Assembly (NCBI RefSeq): GCF_020497125.1
Contig: NC_059082.1
Coordinates: 31,828,965-31,892,964 of the forward strand
Direction: 5' to 3'
Source of the DNA: Mauremys mutica
Taxonomy: Eukaryota; Chordata; Testudines; Geoemydidae
Length of the DNA: 64,000 bases
The position numbers and the translations under genes were made by a program. The first letter of the stretch is position 1. The number at the start of each line of letters is the position of its first letter. Below the pieces are notes generated by a model. That model searched no databases and had not been told where the DNA came from. It saw only the letters and a program-made list of their open reading frames with translations. This document shows positions 1-11,070 of the stretch, one piece after another.

Positions 1-1480
1 AATTATAGCAGGCTCATAATTCTCAAGAATTCTCTTAGGCCATGCACATGGCTTGCCTGATGCACCAGTCTTGCAGAAACTACAAAGTACTTTTAATGTC
101 TGAGCTCAGCCAACTCTGCCTGGTGGTGAGATGGAGTCTAACCAGGAGCCTACCCTCATTCAAACACATAGCAGCTGTGTAGAGAATAGAAGATAGCAGG
201 GTCCCAACACACATCTGAACCTCTTGCTATCGTTGATGAAAGCCACACATCCAAGCCCAGTTGCTGTCATTGTGCTCCCAGCCTCATGCTCACCAAAAAA
301 ATTAATAATCAATCATTTAAATATCCTCTTATTCCTCTTCCTTAGCTGGTGGGAGGAATCCTCTATTAATCAAAAGGCTCAGTTCATGCATGAAGGAGTG
401 TGCTTCACTATCTCTGCCCCAGTATTCAGTGCTTTACCCATCTATGGAGAGAAGAAGACTTAGCTTTTACACACACACATTCTCTTTCGCAACAAACCAA
501 CCACTGACAGGCTACTCTATCTGAGAGAGAATAAAACTGATTGATTACGGGTCAGTGCACTAAAACCAAACATTGCCCTATGACAGCTTCAAAAGCAAAT
601 TAAACTTACATAACCAGCTGGTGAAGAACAGGTGTCCCCTGGCTCCCACAAGAAATCAAAGTCTAGAAAAAAGTTTTTAACCAGGAGAAAAGCCCTAGAT
701 AATTGTCTCTAGGATTCTTCAGCAGGGCAAACAGTGCTTCAAGGACAAACAGGAAAGTAGCTGCTATTTGAGGCAACTTCATTATAAAACCATTTTTAAT
801 AAGCATTCTTAACAAAGAGCGGGAGCGGGCTGGCAGAAAAGCCTCCAAGGGCTCTTAAGGCTGCCCAGTTAAGTTATTACGAAGTTACACACAGGGGACC
901 AAACAGCCTTTTATTGGCCCCAGGGGACAGGGTTTAGTTTGTCACCTGTTCTCTAGAGGCATAGTCACGAATAGCAGATACTGTTAACCATCAATTTTCT
1001 GCCTGTTCCCACTTTGTGAGGGAAAGTGTATTTTTACTTACTCTAGTTGGCACACAAAAGCACAGTGTAAAGTAAGCAAAAGTGTTATTTATGTACTAGG
1101 TATTCATAAGTCTGAGCAGAAAAGATCAATCCTTTGTTCTCTTTTTCCCTTTAGCACAATTACATAATTACTACATTTAAAGAAACAATCTAAGCCAGGG
1201 AAGTCCATCAATGTTGTGACCAGAATGAGGACAGTATGGTAACATGTATAGTATAAGAGGGACACATGGAAGAAGAAAGAGGACTAGTGTAGATAAATTG
1301 CCTGACTTTTTGAATTAAACAGAACTGGAAACCTCAGTCTGCTTACAAAAGTTTGGTGACTATGATTTAAGATTATTTGAACATCTAGATAGCTGATGAG
1401 CCTACCGCAAAGCTGTCCTCTCTCACTCTCTGACAAGCGATGCCCTCTTTTTAACATCCTCTGAGGCCTGAAGATATTAA
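1..1480. other. Unique A+T-rich non-coding sequence
   Basis: I see no gene or recognised repeat here. Open frames are short and lack recognisable domains. A short CA run lies near 472-480. Confidence 0.5.
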
Positions 1481-1580
1481 GGACCCAATTCAGGAAAGCA
1501 TCCCTTAAACACATGCTTAGTTAACTATGTGCTTAAATCCTACTGAAGTCAATGCTTAAGTGCTTTTCCGAGTCAGAGCC
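1481..1580. repeat. Old near-palindromic interspersed repeat (GGACCCAATTCAGG type)
   Basis: It starts GGACCCAATTCAGG and ends with a decayed inverse, GAGTCAGAGCC. Between them are several AAGCATGTGCTTAA-like words around a CTGAAGTCAATG core. This layout recurs in amniote genomes as an old, short, nearly symmetrical repeat, a class I recognise from memory. I infer a decayed palindromic DNA element; the formal family name is not known to me. Confidence 0.5.
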
Positions 1581-1894
1581 TAATGTAAAACTGGTGTAGG
1601 AGTAATGCCAGAACTTATTGTGGGGACGGTACAGGTAAAGCACAGAGAGGCGGCGTCTATGGGGCTAGGAAGGAGCTGGATGGGGAACTCCATTAACCAA
1701 ACCTGCAGGGGTTGATTCACTTCCATCTTTGTTAACCAAACTGCTTGTTTGGTTTGTGAATGCCTTTGCTAACCAAATCCTGTGAGACTCGTATTGTCTT
1801 CACCTGATTTAGCTATTGAACAGGAGCTCATGCTCTTTCAAATTAGTACCTAGTGTTTTGAAAACATTCCACAACTGCCACTGGAAAACTAAGT

Positions 1895-2051
1895 GCTTGT
1901 CTACATTTGGAAACCGTTATTCCAGAATAACTATTTCCTAACAAGACTCCATGTGGATACTCCTGTATCCACATGGAGTCTTGTATTGAAATAGTTATTC
2001 TAGAATTATTCTGCAATAGCTATTCCAGTACATTGCCAAGTGTAGACAAGC
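1895..2051. mobile_element. Fold-back MITE with perfect central hairpin
   Basis: The ends are inverted copies: GCTTGTCTACATTTGG on the left and CCAAGTGTAGACAAGC on the right. In the centre, 1941-1960 and 1965-1984 are perfect 20-bp inverted arms separated by TCCT. The sequence between arms and ends (TTATTCCAGAATAACTA and its imperfect inverse) also pairs, so almost the whole 157 bp can fold on itself. No clear target-site duplication is left. A non-autonomous DNA transposon is the best reading; the superfamily is unresolved. Confidence 0.7.
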
Positions 2052-2540
2052 TCCGACTCTGAACCAATACAAGACAAGCTATTTCATTGAGTAAGCATCA
2101 CCAGCCCTGAAAAATTACGTGGTAGTATGGAGACATCTCAGCAAGTACGTGCACTGTGGCCACTTAAGTAATTTTCACTGAATATGGTAAGAACTAAATT
2201 CAAGTTGCTAGAGGTGAAACACTACCATATTCACTTATTACACTTCCATGGTTCGACTTGAGTCAAAAGGTAGCATTACAAAATGCGGTACAGAGGCCTC
2301 TTTTTCTCCAGACTTTCAAGTTTTATTTTTTAAAAGGGGTCTCTAGCTATTATAGTAGAAAGGAAAGTTTTGAAAATGAAATCTCAGTGTAACGGATGCA
2401 GTGATGATTGTTTGAGTTTCCAAAGAGCCTGAAACTATAGTTCTGGGAAATGTGAACTGCCCAGTTTATCTCAGTGGGTGTTAGCTATTATTATTGGCAT
2501 CTAAGTGAAAATGGGCATTTAGAGTGTTTCTTTACTCACA
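2052..2540. other. Unique non-coding sequence
   Basis: No gene or recognised repeat was seen between the fold-back element and the next hAT insertion. Confidence 0.4.
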
Positions 2541-2548
2541 GCATAGAA

Positions 2549-2846
2549 GAGGGGTGGGCAAACATTTTGGCCCGAGGGCCACATCTGGGTATAGAAATTA
2601 TATGGCGGGCCATGAATGCTCGCGAAATTGGGGTTGGGTTGTGGGAGGGAGTGAGAGGTCTGGCTGGGGTGCAGGCTCTCGGGTGCAGGCTGGCGATGAG
2701 GGGTTTGAGGTGTAGGAGGATGCACCAGGCTGAAGCATCGGAGCGGGGCAAGCCCCAGACTCCGCTCCCCAGCAGGCACTCAAGGGCCGGATTAAAACGG
2801 CTGGTGGACCGGATGTGGCCCGCGGGCTGTAGTTTGCCCACCCCTG
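2549..2846. mobile_element. Non-autonomous hAT MITE, GGGGTGGGCAAAC ends
   Basis: The left end is GAGGGGTGGGCAAAC and the right end is GTTTGCCCACCCCTG, an inverted pair with one terminal change. The flanks GCATAGAA (2541-2548) and GCACAGAA (2847-2854) match at 7 of 8 bases, the 8-bp target duplication expected of hAT transposition. The interior is G-rich (GCAGGCTCTGGG-like words) and has no transposase. The next subterminal words, CCCGCGGGC and GGGCCACATC, are shared with the larger element at 38733-39499. Open frames here are by-products of base composition. Confidence 0.88.
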
Positions 2847-2854
2847 GCACAGAA

Positions 2855-5117
2855 GAAGGGAGAGGAGGAGCATTTTATGAAGAACAGCACAATCTACTCT
2901 AAGGGACCTGCCACTTTGGTGCCAATGGGGTTGGGAATGGGGGAGGTTTCAGCAAATACCATCATCTTTTTCCCTAACCAAGAAAAATCAAAGTCCAGGG
3001 AGCCTAGCAGAGGTCAGCAGGGCATACAAGCCCCAAGGAAGAGGAGCCAAACCCAAGAGGCCGAGACAATATGGATCATCCTGTTTTGAACATCTGCTCA
3101 ATCTCCTGAAAGCAGTTCCTCAGTCTCTTGTGTGGACATAGCTTATTCTGTGGGCAAAGCTTGGAAGAACACCACTCTCTTGTAGGGTTTCAAGTATTGT
3201 AACTCACAAATTCCCAAAGGATATAATATAAAGATGACATTACAGAAGCTGCCAGAGAGAAACAGTGCATTTTTACTTGGTGAGATATAACCACAGAGCA
3301 TTAGTGACAGGTTGTACTAGCAAGAGCTTAAATCTCTCGGGTTTTATTCAGCTAGTTAAATAGATGGGAGACATAAGGCTCTTCAACAGTATTTACTCCA
3401 ACCTAACACAATGGGTGATATCCAAACAGAGCTAATCTGCTGTTCAACATGGCTATGTTCCATATAACCAGCCAAAACTTCCTGGCACGTTTACTAGAAT
3501 AAGTGACATTACAACACACGACTAACTGGGTCAGAAGGTCATTAGAACTCTTCTTCTAAAATCAGTGCTGGGCTTTTAGCCAATCAGCACACGCAAATGC
3601 CTCTGAACTTGGAGGAACTTAGTTTGATAGAACTGTGAACTTTTGCTGGATTGCTAAATAGTATCACATACAGCACCCACGTCATGTGCTGCTTGTAAGA
3701 ATGCGTTTGGATTTTCCTTAGAGAAATCCTAATCTATTTAACTTGTCTTATTTTTGTTAAATTTATGCTCATGGTGATGAGCATGCTGTGGATAAATAGA
3801 TTAAATATACAAACACAATAATTTGGCATAAGTCAATACACAAAATGCTTGTCAGAGAAGAGTGTCATTTCATTTGCATATTACTAGGCTCCATAACAGC
3901 TCAGATTTGCTTTGTGATTCTTGCATCTGAGTACCGACGTGAAACTACACTTGTCTGACACTATTCCACAACTGGACATTTTAATCTCTAAGCTGCTTTC
4001 TGTGCAATGATAGGAAAAAAGACAAATTTACTGTGCATTATGACAAACTGTTAAGGATGCATAGTCTGAATCAATTCCTGATTTAAGAGAATTAGTCACA
4101 GTATCATTTCGTTCTCAAGGAGCTTCAATCAAAGTTGAAGGAATCTGCAAATGGTGACTACTCTACAACTATTGTACATTACTCATTTTATTCCGATCCT
4201 TGCCTAATGGATAAGCTCATCTTTCCATTGCTCAGACAACTTGGTTGTTATGCGTCAGAGAAGTGCATAGAAACATCTGCTAGGTACCAATATGCAAAGT
4301 AAGAACCACACTTTGCCAATTCTCTTTAAATGACAGACAAGTAGATCTTTCTTCGTGTGTATGATGCCAAAGAATAGGGCCTCTAATATATGCTTGAGCT
4401 AGTTCATAGGGCATATGTGTGATCGGTAACAGCATATACATAATAGAACACAAACAAAGCTTTGCTTTTCTGCAAGCTATGAATCAGAATATCTTTCACT
4501 GTTACTGATAGAAAACAACACTTTGCCATCATTAGTCAGCACTGTCAACAGTGACTTAGCATAAATCATCCAGTACAACAAATTAGGTTTCCAAAACAAG
4601 ACTGTTTTCCATAATAGGCCTCAGACGCACAATCCATTAAAGCATAAGCGAGGACAATTCCTTATTAGTCTGACATGTATCAAGAAAGTCTTTCCTACAA
4701 TCTTCAGGTCTCTGACTAATGTATAATTTTGTGTATATATGGCACTACAGAGTGAAAATGGAGAAGTGGCGTTCCTGACAGTGGGTCAGTCAAAGGCGCT
4801 ACTGTATATAAAATATATAGTCTGGTGGTTTCAGCTTATTTCCAGGTGGACTGGGAGTCCATGTCACAAGCCACCACGTACAGTAAGCACAATCACTAGC
4901 CTCTGCGCAAGAGAGGCCCAGGACTGAGCTAGCATAAATTCTGAATTACTTACCACCTCTAGAGAGGGTGGTCCCTCCAGGCCAGGGTTGAGCTCATGGG
5001 CAAGGCTGTGCAAGGAAGCTGTCTGTACAATGCCTGGCCTGCGGATATACAGAGGACTTCAGTCTCCTGTACTGTCAATCTCAGTCAGTGTGAGCTCAAA
5101 TATTCACCAAAAGCTAA
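2855..5117. other. Unique A+T-rich non-coding sequence
   Basis: I see no gene or recognised mobile element. The stretch around 3600-4050 has even, non-repetitive composition and could hold conserved non-coding elements, but that needs an alignment I cannot run. Confidence 0.4.
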
Positions 5118-5210
5118 AGGCCAAATTTTTCCCTCAGATGCCCATGTGTAGTTCCCATTTGTGTCAATGGGAACCACATATCCATACATCCAATGGGATA
5201 ATCTGACCCT
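5118..5210. repeat. Old near-palindromic repeat around GTCAATGGGAA
   Basis: It starts AAGGCCAAATTTT and ends ATCTGACCCT, with a TTCCCATTTGTGTCAATGGGAA hairpin core in the middle (around 5152-5172). It has the same architecture as 1481-1580 and 10899-11070. Confidence 0.4.
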
Positions 5211-6387
5211 AAAAATGAGTCTTTAGTACTAAACCCGCCTATGCAGAGGACCATCATTGTGCTCTAAACAAGTTTGCGACATTTAACATTTCAAGCAACG
5301 TGACATCAGAATGTCTTGTATCAACAAACCGTAGACTATAAATCTATTCTTAAATTTGATAAGACATTGTTTAGTGGTACATGATTTTAAAGCGTGTTTT
5401 TTTCTTAGCATGGATATTTTAAAACGATGAATGAAGTAGGAGTGAAATTAATGTAAGATATTTTATGAAACTGGTTTCACCCTATGAAGCTGTGGTAAAC
5501 ATACCTCTAAGTCTTGTCTTTGTTAAAATACATCATAACAAGTCTTGCATTGCAGCGTGTATGATACTTATACGAGGCATTCATCAAATTCTATCTCCAT
5601 TAATTTTTCCTCCTTCTCTGGATACGTGAAATGGTGGGCAAGTGCAATCACTTCACTCTACCTGACTTCCGTGACATAATGATTTTGGAACGTTGCAGTG
5701 TATAATATCACTCCCCAGTAACAAATCGTAACATTTCCTCAGCTCTGAGTTTTTGGCTCACTGTGGAGTAAGAATGTGGTCTGATCCCAAAAGTAGCTGT
5801 CTGTGACGAGGTGGACTTGGAGTAAATATGTATTCAGTCAGTGCACACGTCCACATCAGTTCCCACAATGCCATTTACTATGGCTGTGTATATGGATGGC
5901 TAACAGAAAAATGTCTCATTTCCAACCAGAATTCTCCTTAAGCACAAGAACATCATCATCTCACTTATAGACTAGTGGACAGAAAGGGGGAGGAGATTTA
6001 AAATAAAAATAGGTTTTCATTTGAAGCATATCGCATATGTAACAGGCACACAAATGAAGGGAGATCAGAAGGTAATTGCCCTCTCCCTTGGCTTCAGGAT
6101 AAACTAGTTACCAGCTGACTAGAAAGGCACATACATCAGAACCCAGAGCTTTGCCTTGCCTCTTCAAACCCCTTCCCTTTCCTCCCTCTGCCCCACAACA
6201 CACACACACTGCATACTCATTTTGATGAAATTTCATCCCTGGGCTGAACCACTCTGTCTTGGGAAGCACACTAGAGTTTGTAAAGTGGAACTTCCCCAGA
6301 TCAGACAAGCAGTCAATAGTCTGAGAGGCACATCAGTCAGACTACCATAAATTCCATTTGTAAGAGAAGACCAAATCAAAAGGTATT
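5211..6387. other. Unique non-coding sequence
   Basis: No gene or recognised repeat was seen. A TG(T)GACGAGGTGGACTT string near 5802 resembles a retroviral LTR start but has no partner. Confidence 0.4.
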
Positions 6388-6393
6388 ACTTAC

Positions 6394-6423
6394 ATGTATG
6401 GGTCTTCTTTGTTACGGAAATAC
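6394..6423 (-). CDS. Candidate 30-nt cassette micro-exon
   Basis: Read on the minus strand, the sequence shows a branch-point-like TTCCTAAC, then a pyrimidine-rich tract (TTTCTTCCCTCCAG), then 30 nt, then a near-ideal donor GTAAGTAAT. The branch-point A is 25-30 nt from the acceptor. The exon is divisible by three. In the only fully open frame (one base, nine codons, two bases) it reads YFRNKEDPY; another frame has a stop. I do not recognise the host gene. Such symmetric micro-exons are typical of neuronal cassette exons in large genes, which would make this window an intron. It may also be chance, since splice-like strings occur by accident; the co-occurrence of all four signals is why I list it. 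Confidence 0.4.
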
Positions 6424-6429
6424 CTGGAG

Positions 6430-7612
6430 GGAAGAAATGATACCATTGTTAGGAAAGTCACCATTGTGTATACTCTTTTGATACATATTTCATTGTTAAA
6501 CTCTTTTATCACAGACATACGGCTGCCTCTATAGAAGAGGGATGAACGTCACATTGATTTCAACATTAGATTCAGGAGTATCTCCCTTCTTTTTGTGCAT
6601 GTTTTAATGTTATTTTGTATCCTCATCCTCCTCCCCATAAATGAAGGCTCAGCTACGTATCCACTGAGATTTTGTTGACCAAAAGCCTATTCAAGTTAAA
6701 ACTGTCTTGAGACACGTGGCTGTTCTAAAAGGCACAACACTACATTCAGAGGGCCCCCACCATCTATTTCCCATGGTAAAGAATTTTCCCACACTCAGAC
6801 CAACTAATGCACATCAGCCTACCTGGACAGAAACGATCTGAACAAGACAGCAATTCATTTGCTATGGTCATTAAGTTCAAGTTGTCTTTTCACTGCAAGC
6901 TGAAGATCATGCTCATTAAAACCAAATAAACAGCATTATGAATATGGGCATTATTGGCTGCTATTCTAAGCTGGAAGCAAAATAGATATAACCTGTTAAA
7001 TATATTGTTGAAGTAATAAAGATGTTTTTATGCCAAAGAGGCTTGTGTTGATAGTCAGCAGGGATGGTCCGACTCCAGTGAAATTTGAGACATTTTAAAA
7101 AATGGAACAAAACAAATAGAACTAGGCAAGATACATAATACCAAATAAAGATAACATTAACTCTGTTAAATGTCATCGGAATTCATGCTTGAATATAAAC
7201 AATGTTGTCTCCACTTTAGTAGATAACTGGTGCTATACTCTGAGCTCTCATTATTTAAGCTTCACTCTCCTTTGGGGGCATTCTGTGAGAGGGGAAAGAG
7301 GCTACTGGAAGTAATACAAGTATTTGAAATATTTAGTTCATGATTAAGACCTGTAATGAAATCTTGGATTGGGTTTGCTTGCAATGTATGAAAAGTAAGG
7401 CAGTTCTCTATCTCCTTGACCCCCAAAACAAATTTATACAGAAAGAGTAAGCTTTTATTTTAGCCCTATTACTTTGTTATGGAACTTCTCAGTGGGACAA
7501 AGTGGATTCTAAAAATCCACAAAAAAATAGATGATGCTGTTTGTAAATTTATACTTGACCTCTAAAGATGACATTTTCAAATTGTCCCTATTTTGACACA
7601 CAATTAAATCGA
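6430..7612. other. Unique non-coding sequence
   Basis: I see no recognised repeat or coding exon beyond the micro-exon candidate next door. Confidence 0.4.
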
Positions 7613-7970
7613 TATTGCCAACCCCAAGCATTCAAGAATCATGAGGCACAGGCCTCCTAAGGTGACCAGAAGCAAGTGTGAAAAATCGGGATGGGGGTGG
7701 GGGTAACAGGAGTCTATATAAGAAAAAGACCCAAAAATCAGGACTGTCCCTATACAATTGGGACATCTGGTCACCCTAAGGCCTCCTAAAAAAATAATCA
7801 AAAGATTGGCTTAAAATCACGAGCATTTTAAAAAAAAATTATGAGTTTTAAATTACCTGCTGGTTTTTCAGCCTTTAGGTTTCACATTTTCAAGATTTTC
7901 TCCATAACCACAATGGGTCGAAACTAATTTAAGGGAAAGCTGAGATTTTCACAATAACACGACTCCAAAC
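7613..7970 (+). repeat. Interspersed repeat (GCCAACCCCAAGCATTC family), interrupted
   Basis: It starts TATTGCCAACCCCAAGCATTC and continues, after an inserted MITE, through AAAATCACGAGCATTTT, GGTTTTTCAGCCTTTAGG and CACATTTTCAAG. I recognise this as a common turtle repeat of unsettled class. Its head recurs at 16291-16328, and in inverse orientation near 57441-57485, so it is a repeat within this window too. The MITE at 7658-7778 splits it, so the MITE is younger. Confidence 0.6.
7658..7778. mobile_element. hAT MITE with TAGGGTGACCAG ends, copy 1
   Basis: The ends are TAAGGTGACCAGA and TCTGGTCACCCTA. The flanks AGGCCTCC at 7650-7657 and 7779-7786 are identical, a perfect 8-bp target duplication. 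The interior contains AAAAATCGGGA, TATATAAGA and GGACTGTCCCTAT, all also present in the copy at 56451-56575. At 121 bp it has no coding capacity. Confidence 0.92.
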
Positions 7971-9019
7971 TTTAACTACAAATATCACAGAAGTTGGCAA
8001 AACTGATGTCGAGACCTAATGCAGAAGTGCTGAACACTGCAGCCAATGGGAGTTCTCAGTGATCAGCATCTATTCAGGTGCCTAAACTTGATTATTTATT
8101 TCTAGTGTGGCAATACACAAATATCCCTGTCAGGACAAAGCCCTGAACATCCTAGCTACTGGACAAAACTCATAAGAAGCACGGTCCTTGCCCCCAAAGA
8201 CCTTGTAATATAATTTGAGCAACAAGCATGGTAAACAACAGACTTGAAGTAGAGAAGAAAGGCAAGAGTAACAATAATAAGGTCATGTGATTACTTAGGT
8301 AGCTATTGCACAGCTATAGGCAGACTTGAAAGGATTAGACTTTAATTGGTAAATGTAGATTACACCGTACACACACAAACATTTCCCTCGATGATAACTG
8401 AAAGTTACAGATGGGCCAAGTAAGAAAAATGCAGTTTGAGAACTTATTAGAATTTGATTTAAGGATATTTACTTTATATATTTTGACATGTGATAGTCAC
8501 AGTTTCAGGGTAGTTGCACTAGTATGCTCCCACTCTATGGTCTACTGCAGGAGTTCCCAGTCAGGTCTCAGGTCCTCAGCCATCTCCTGTCTCTGGGCCC
8601 AGTTTTTAGTTCCTGGAGGAGCTGTGGCCCTCAGTGATACACAAATGTAATACAGAATGTTCCCTCAAATATACTGCATGCAGTTACATTATCTGTCACA
8701 GGGATGTTGACAATTTGTTTTAGCATCTATCAAGCTTTAACTTTTTGAATCTCAACGTCTATTCTCATTGCATAATTATTGTTTGCCCCCCCTCCCATAA
8801 TTTCCTACAACTGTGAAAATTTAAATAAATACAAATCGGGGTGGGGGGAATGCTTAAAAATAAGCATCAAAATCATCTGTTAAAATTATAAAAAATATTT
8901 GAATTCTGCCAAACCTACTTATAAGGTTCAAAGTAATCCTACAGCTTTATATCTAATAAATAAAAGTCAACTTTCCTTAACTGTGTCACAACTTCACCAT
9001 CATTGGCATGGCTGATAAC
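7971..9019. other. Unique non-coding sequence
   Basis: No gene or recognised repeat was seen. Confidence 0.4.
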
Positions 9020-9545
9020 ATGCAGGCAGTGCACCAAACTGGGTGTGAAGGAGGAGAGAGTAAAGATGGGGGGATGCTCCATACATAAGGAACAGAATGG
9101 AAAAAAGTGCTGAGGGATCCACCACTGATTTTCATAATTGAGGAGGGGAAAGTGGAAGCAACACATTGAGATAAGCAGAAAAGTAGAGAGGAGCACAGCT
9201 GGGAAGGTTCTTGAAGGTGGAGTGAAGAAGCTTGAACACAATTCATTTGATAAAAGTGGAAGGATTCAAAGAATGGGATGACACAGTCAGAGTGAACCAA
9301 AATATTAGTAACAGGTACATCTTAAAATGATCAGTGTGGGCAACATTTTTCAGAAAGGCCAGAGAGAAGGAGGTTGCAGAAGTCAGGACATCTTGGAGAA
9401 GATACCAGACAGGGATTGGAAGGACGGAGACCAGTCAGGAAAGGAAAGGTACATTGATGTGTCATCAGCATAGAGATGCTACTTGAGTCTATGAGTGTGT
9501 ATGAGAAAAGAGGAGGGGGCCAAGGCACCCAATTTGATTTTGGCC
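9020..9545 (+). repeat. Possible old LINE-like repeat, decayed
   Basis: Purine-rich text such as AGGTTGCAGAAGTCAGGACA, GGGATGACACAGTCAGAG and TCATCAGCATAGAGATG resembles the start of an old L2/CR1-type LINE seen in many amniotes. The likeness is from memory and patchy. No reverse-transcriptase frame survives, and the minus-strand open frames over this stretch look like composition artefacts. Confidence 0.3.
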
Positions 9546-10898
9546 TAACCATCTAAATCACATTACATATATCTGTAGATACTTTGCAGCACCCACTTTT
9601 ATATCTAGATCCTTTTAAAGGCCTTATTTACTTGAATTTGAAATTACAGCCCTCATCAAGAACACACATTTTTCCCCCAGGAGAGGAAGTCTTTGTTATT
9701 TTCCATTTTCTTGGTTGATCTACAGAATAGCACACACGGCTCCTTGCAGAAGTCATCACTATTAACTTTCCTAACATTTCCTCGATGGAAACCCTCATCT
9801 CTGCCATAGCCTATTTGACTAGGCCCTACAATCTTAGGGGTATTCTACTGCATCACAAACGCAGAGGAAAAAAAGAGACTTTAATTTGAACACGATTTGC
9901 AACTCTCTCTCAGAACTCTAGTGCTAATAAATTGATACATCAGTGCTCTTTCAGCATTATGAGAGCCATATGTGTACTCTTCTCAGAAAATAATGCTTTC
10001 GGTAAAATCACTTTGAACAGAAAGTGCTTATGCTGTCACTTCTGATTACTCACAGACTCATCACAATAGGGTTTGCCACAGCACAAAACAGACTTAGCTG
10101 TATTTGCTGACCAAGGGACTACTTTCTCCTGATGCATGAAGCACTGATGGAAATATCAACATTTATATCTTTCTACTTAAAATTTTTAAACAAGTGTGGT
10201 ATATTTATCTAATCAAATGTATCTGTAATAATTACCGATTAGCAGCCAATAAGGCTTAAGATCTTTTACACACACATTTTTAGATCTGTTTAAAAACATA
10301 GATCATCTTGATTGCAGTCAATGATGGTGTCTTCCGCAGCATTACACTGGTATTAGCTGTGTATAAACCAAAGGTTTTAATTTTAATTGAGCCTTTACTG
10401 AAACCAATTTTGGTCCAAATGAAATCAATGTGAGTTTTGCCATTGATTTCAACAGGACTAGATTAAAATTAACTAGGAATCTTAATTATATTTTTAAATA
10501 AATATTTTTTAAATTTGTAAATGTAAAGATTCCTCCCACATAAATAATTACACATGAAGAAACTTTGAACAGCAAAGGTACTGGGACATCCAACCAGTTA
10601 ATCAGATAGGATACATTATAACCAGTGCTTTAGCAATAAATATGCCGTGCATTTCTAGGTCATTGCAGCATATCTTGTCTAGTATTATGACAGGAAAATA
10701 AAGGCATAATGATTCTAACCACCTAAGTATAATAATCTCCTAGAAATAGACAATTAAAAGTGTGTTATGAAGGGAAATGTACAAATAACTCTGAAGAATC
10801 TGTCGATATGAAGCATAAACTAGGCACTGTCGTGATTTTTACATCATTCACTGCCAATGCTAACTCTATTCATGTCGAGATTTCTATTTCTATTCTAT
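9546..10898. other. Unique A+T-rich non-coding sequence
   Basis: No gene or recognised mobile element was seen. Near 10395-10470 two short words (AATGAAATCAATGTGAG and GATTTCAACAGGAC) hint at a further decayed near-palindromic repeat. Confidence 0.35.
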
Positions 10899-11070
10899 GG
10901 GCCATATCTCACTAGTTTAATAGAAGCAGTCAATTCCACTGAAATCAATGGGATCACTTAAGGATCTAACTCTGCAAAGTCTAATGCATATAATCAACTT
11001 TACTCACTGATTAGTCCCATTCAGTTTAATGGGATTACTTGTGTGCCTAAATATTTGCAGGATTGGACCC
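10899..11070. repeat. Old near-palindromic repeat (GGGCC...TTTGCAGGATTGG type)
   Basis: It starts GGGCCATATCTCAC and ends TTTGCAGGATTGGACCC. Inside are CTGAAATCAATGGGATCACTT and AGTCCCATTCAGTTTAATGGGA, a repeated internal hairpin around a CAATGGGA word. The ends are partly inverse. I class it with 1481-1580, 49293-49365 and 53369-53454. Confidence 0.5.

Noticed and set aside
5799..5830. LTR-like start TGTGACGAGGTGGACTT
   Set aside because: No TG...CA partner, no target duplication and no second copy in the window.
8939..9300. Overlapping 100-codon minus-strand frames rich in serine, phenylalanine and proline
   Set aside because: They are antisense to a purine-rich old repeat; the composition explains the lack of stops.
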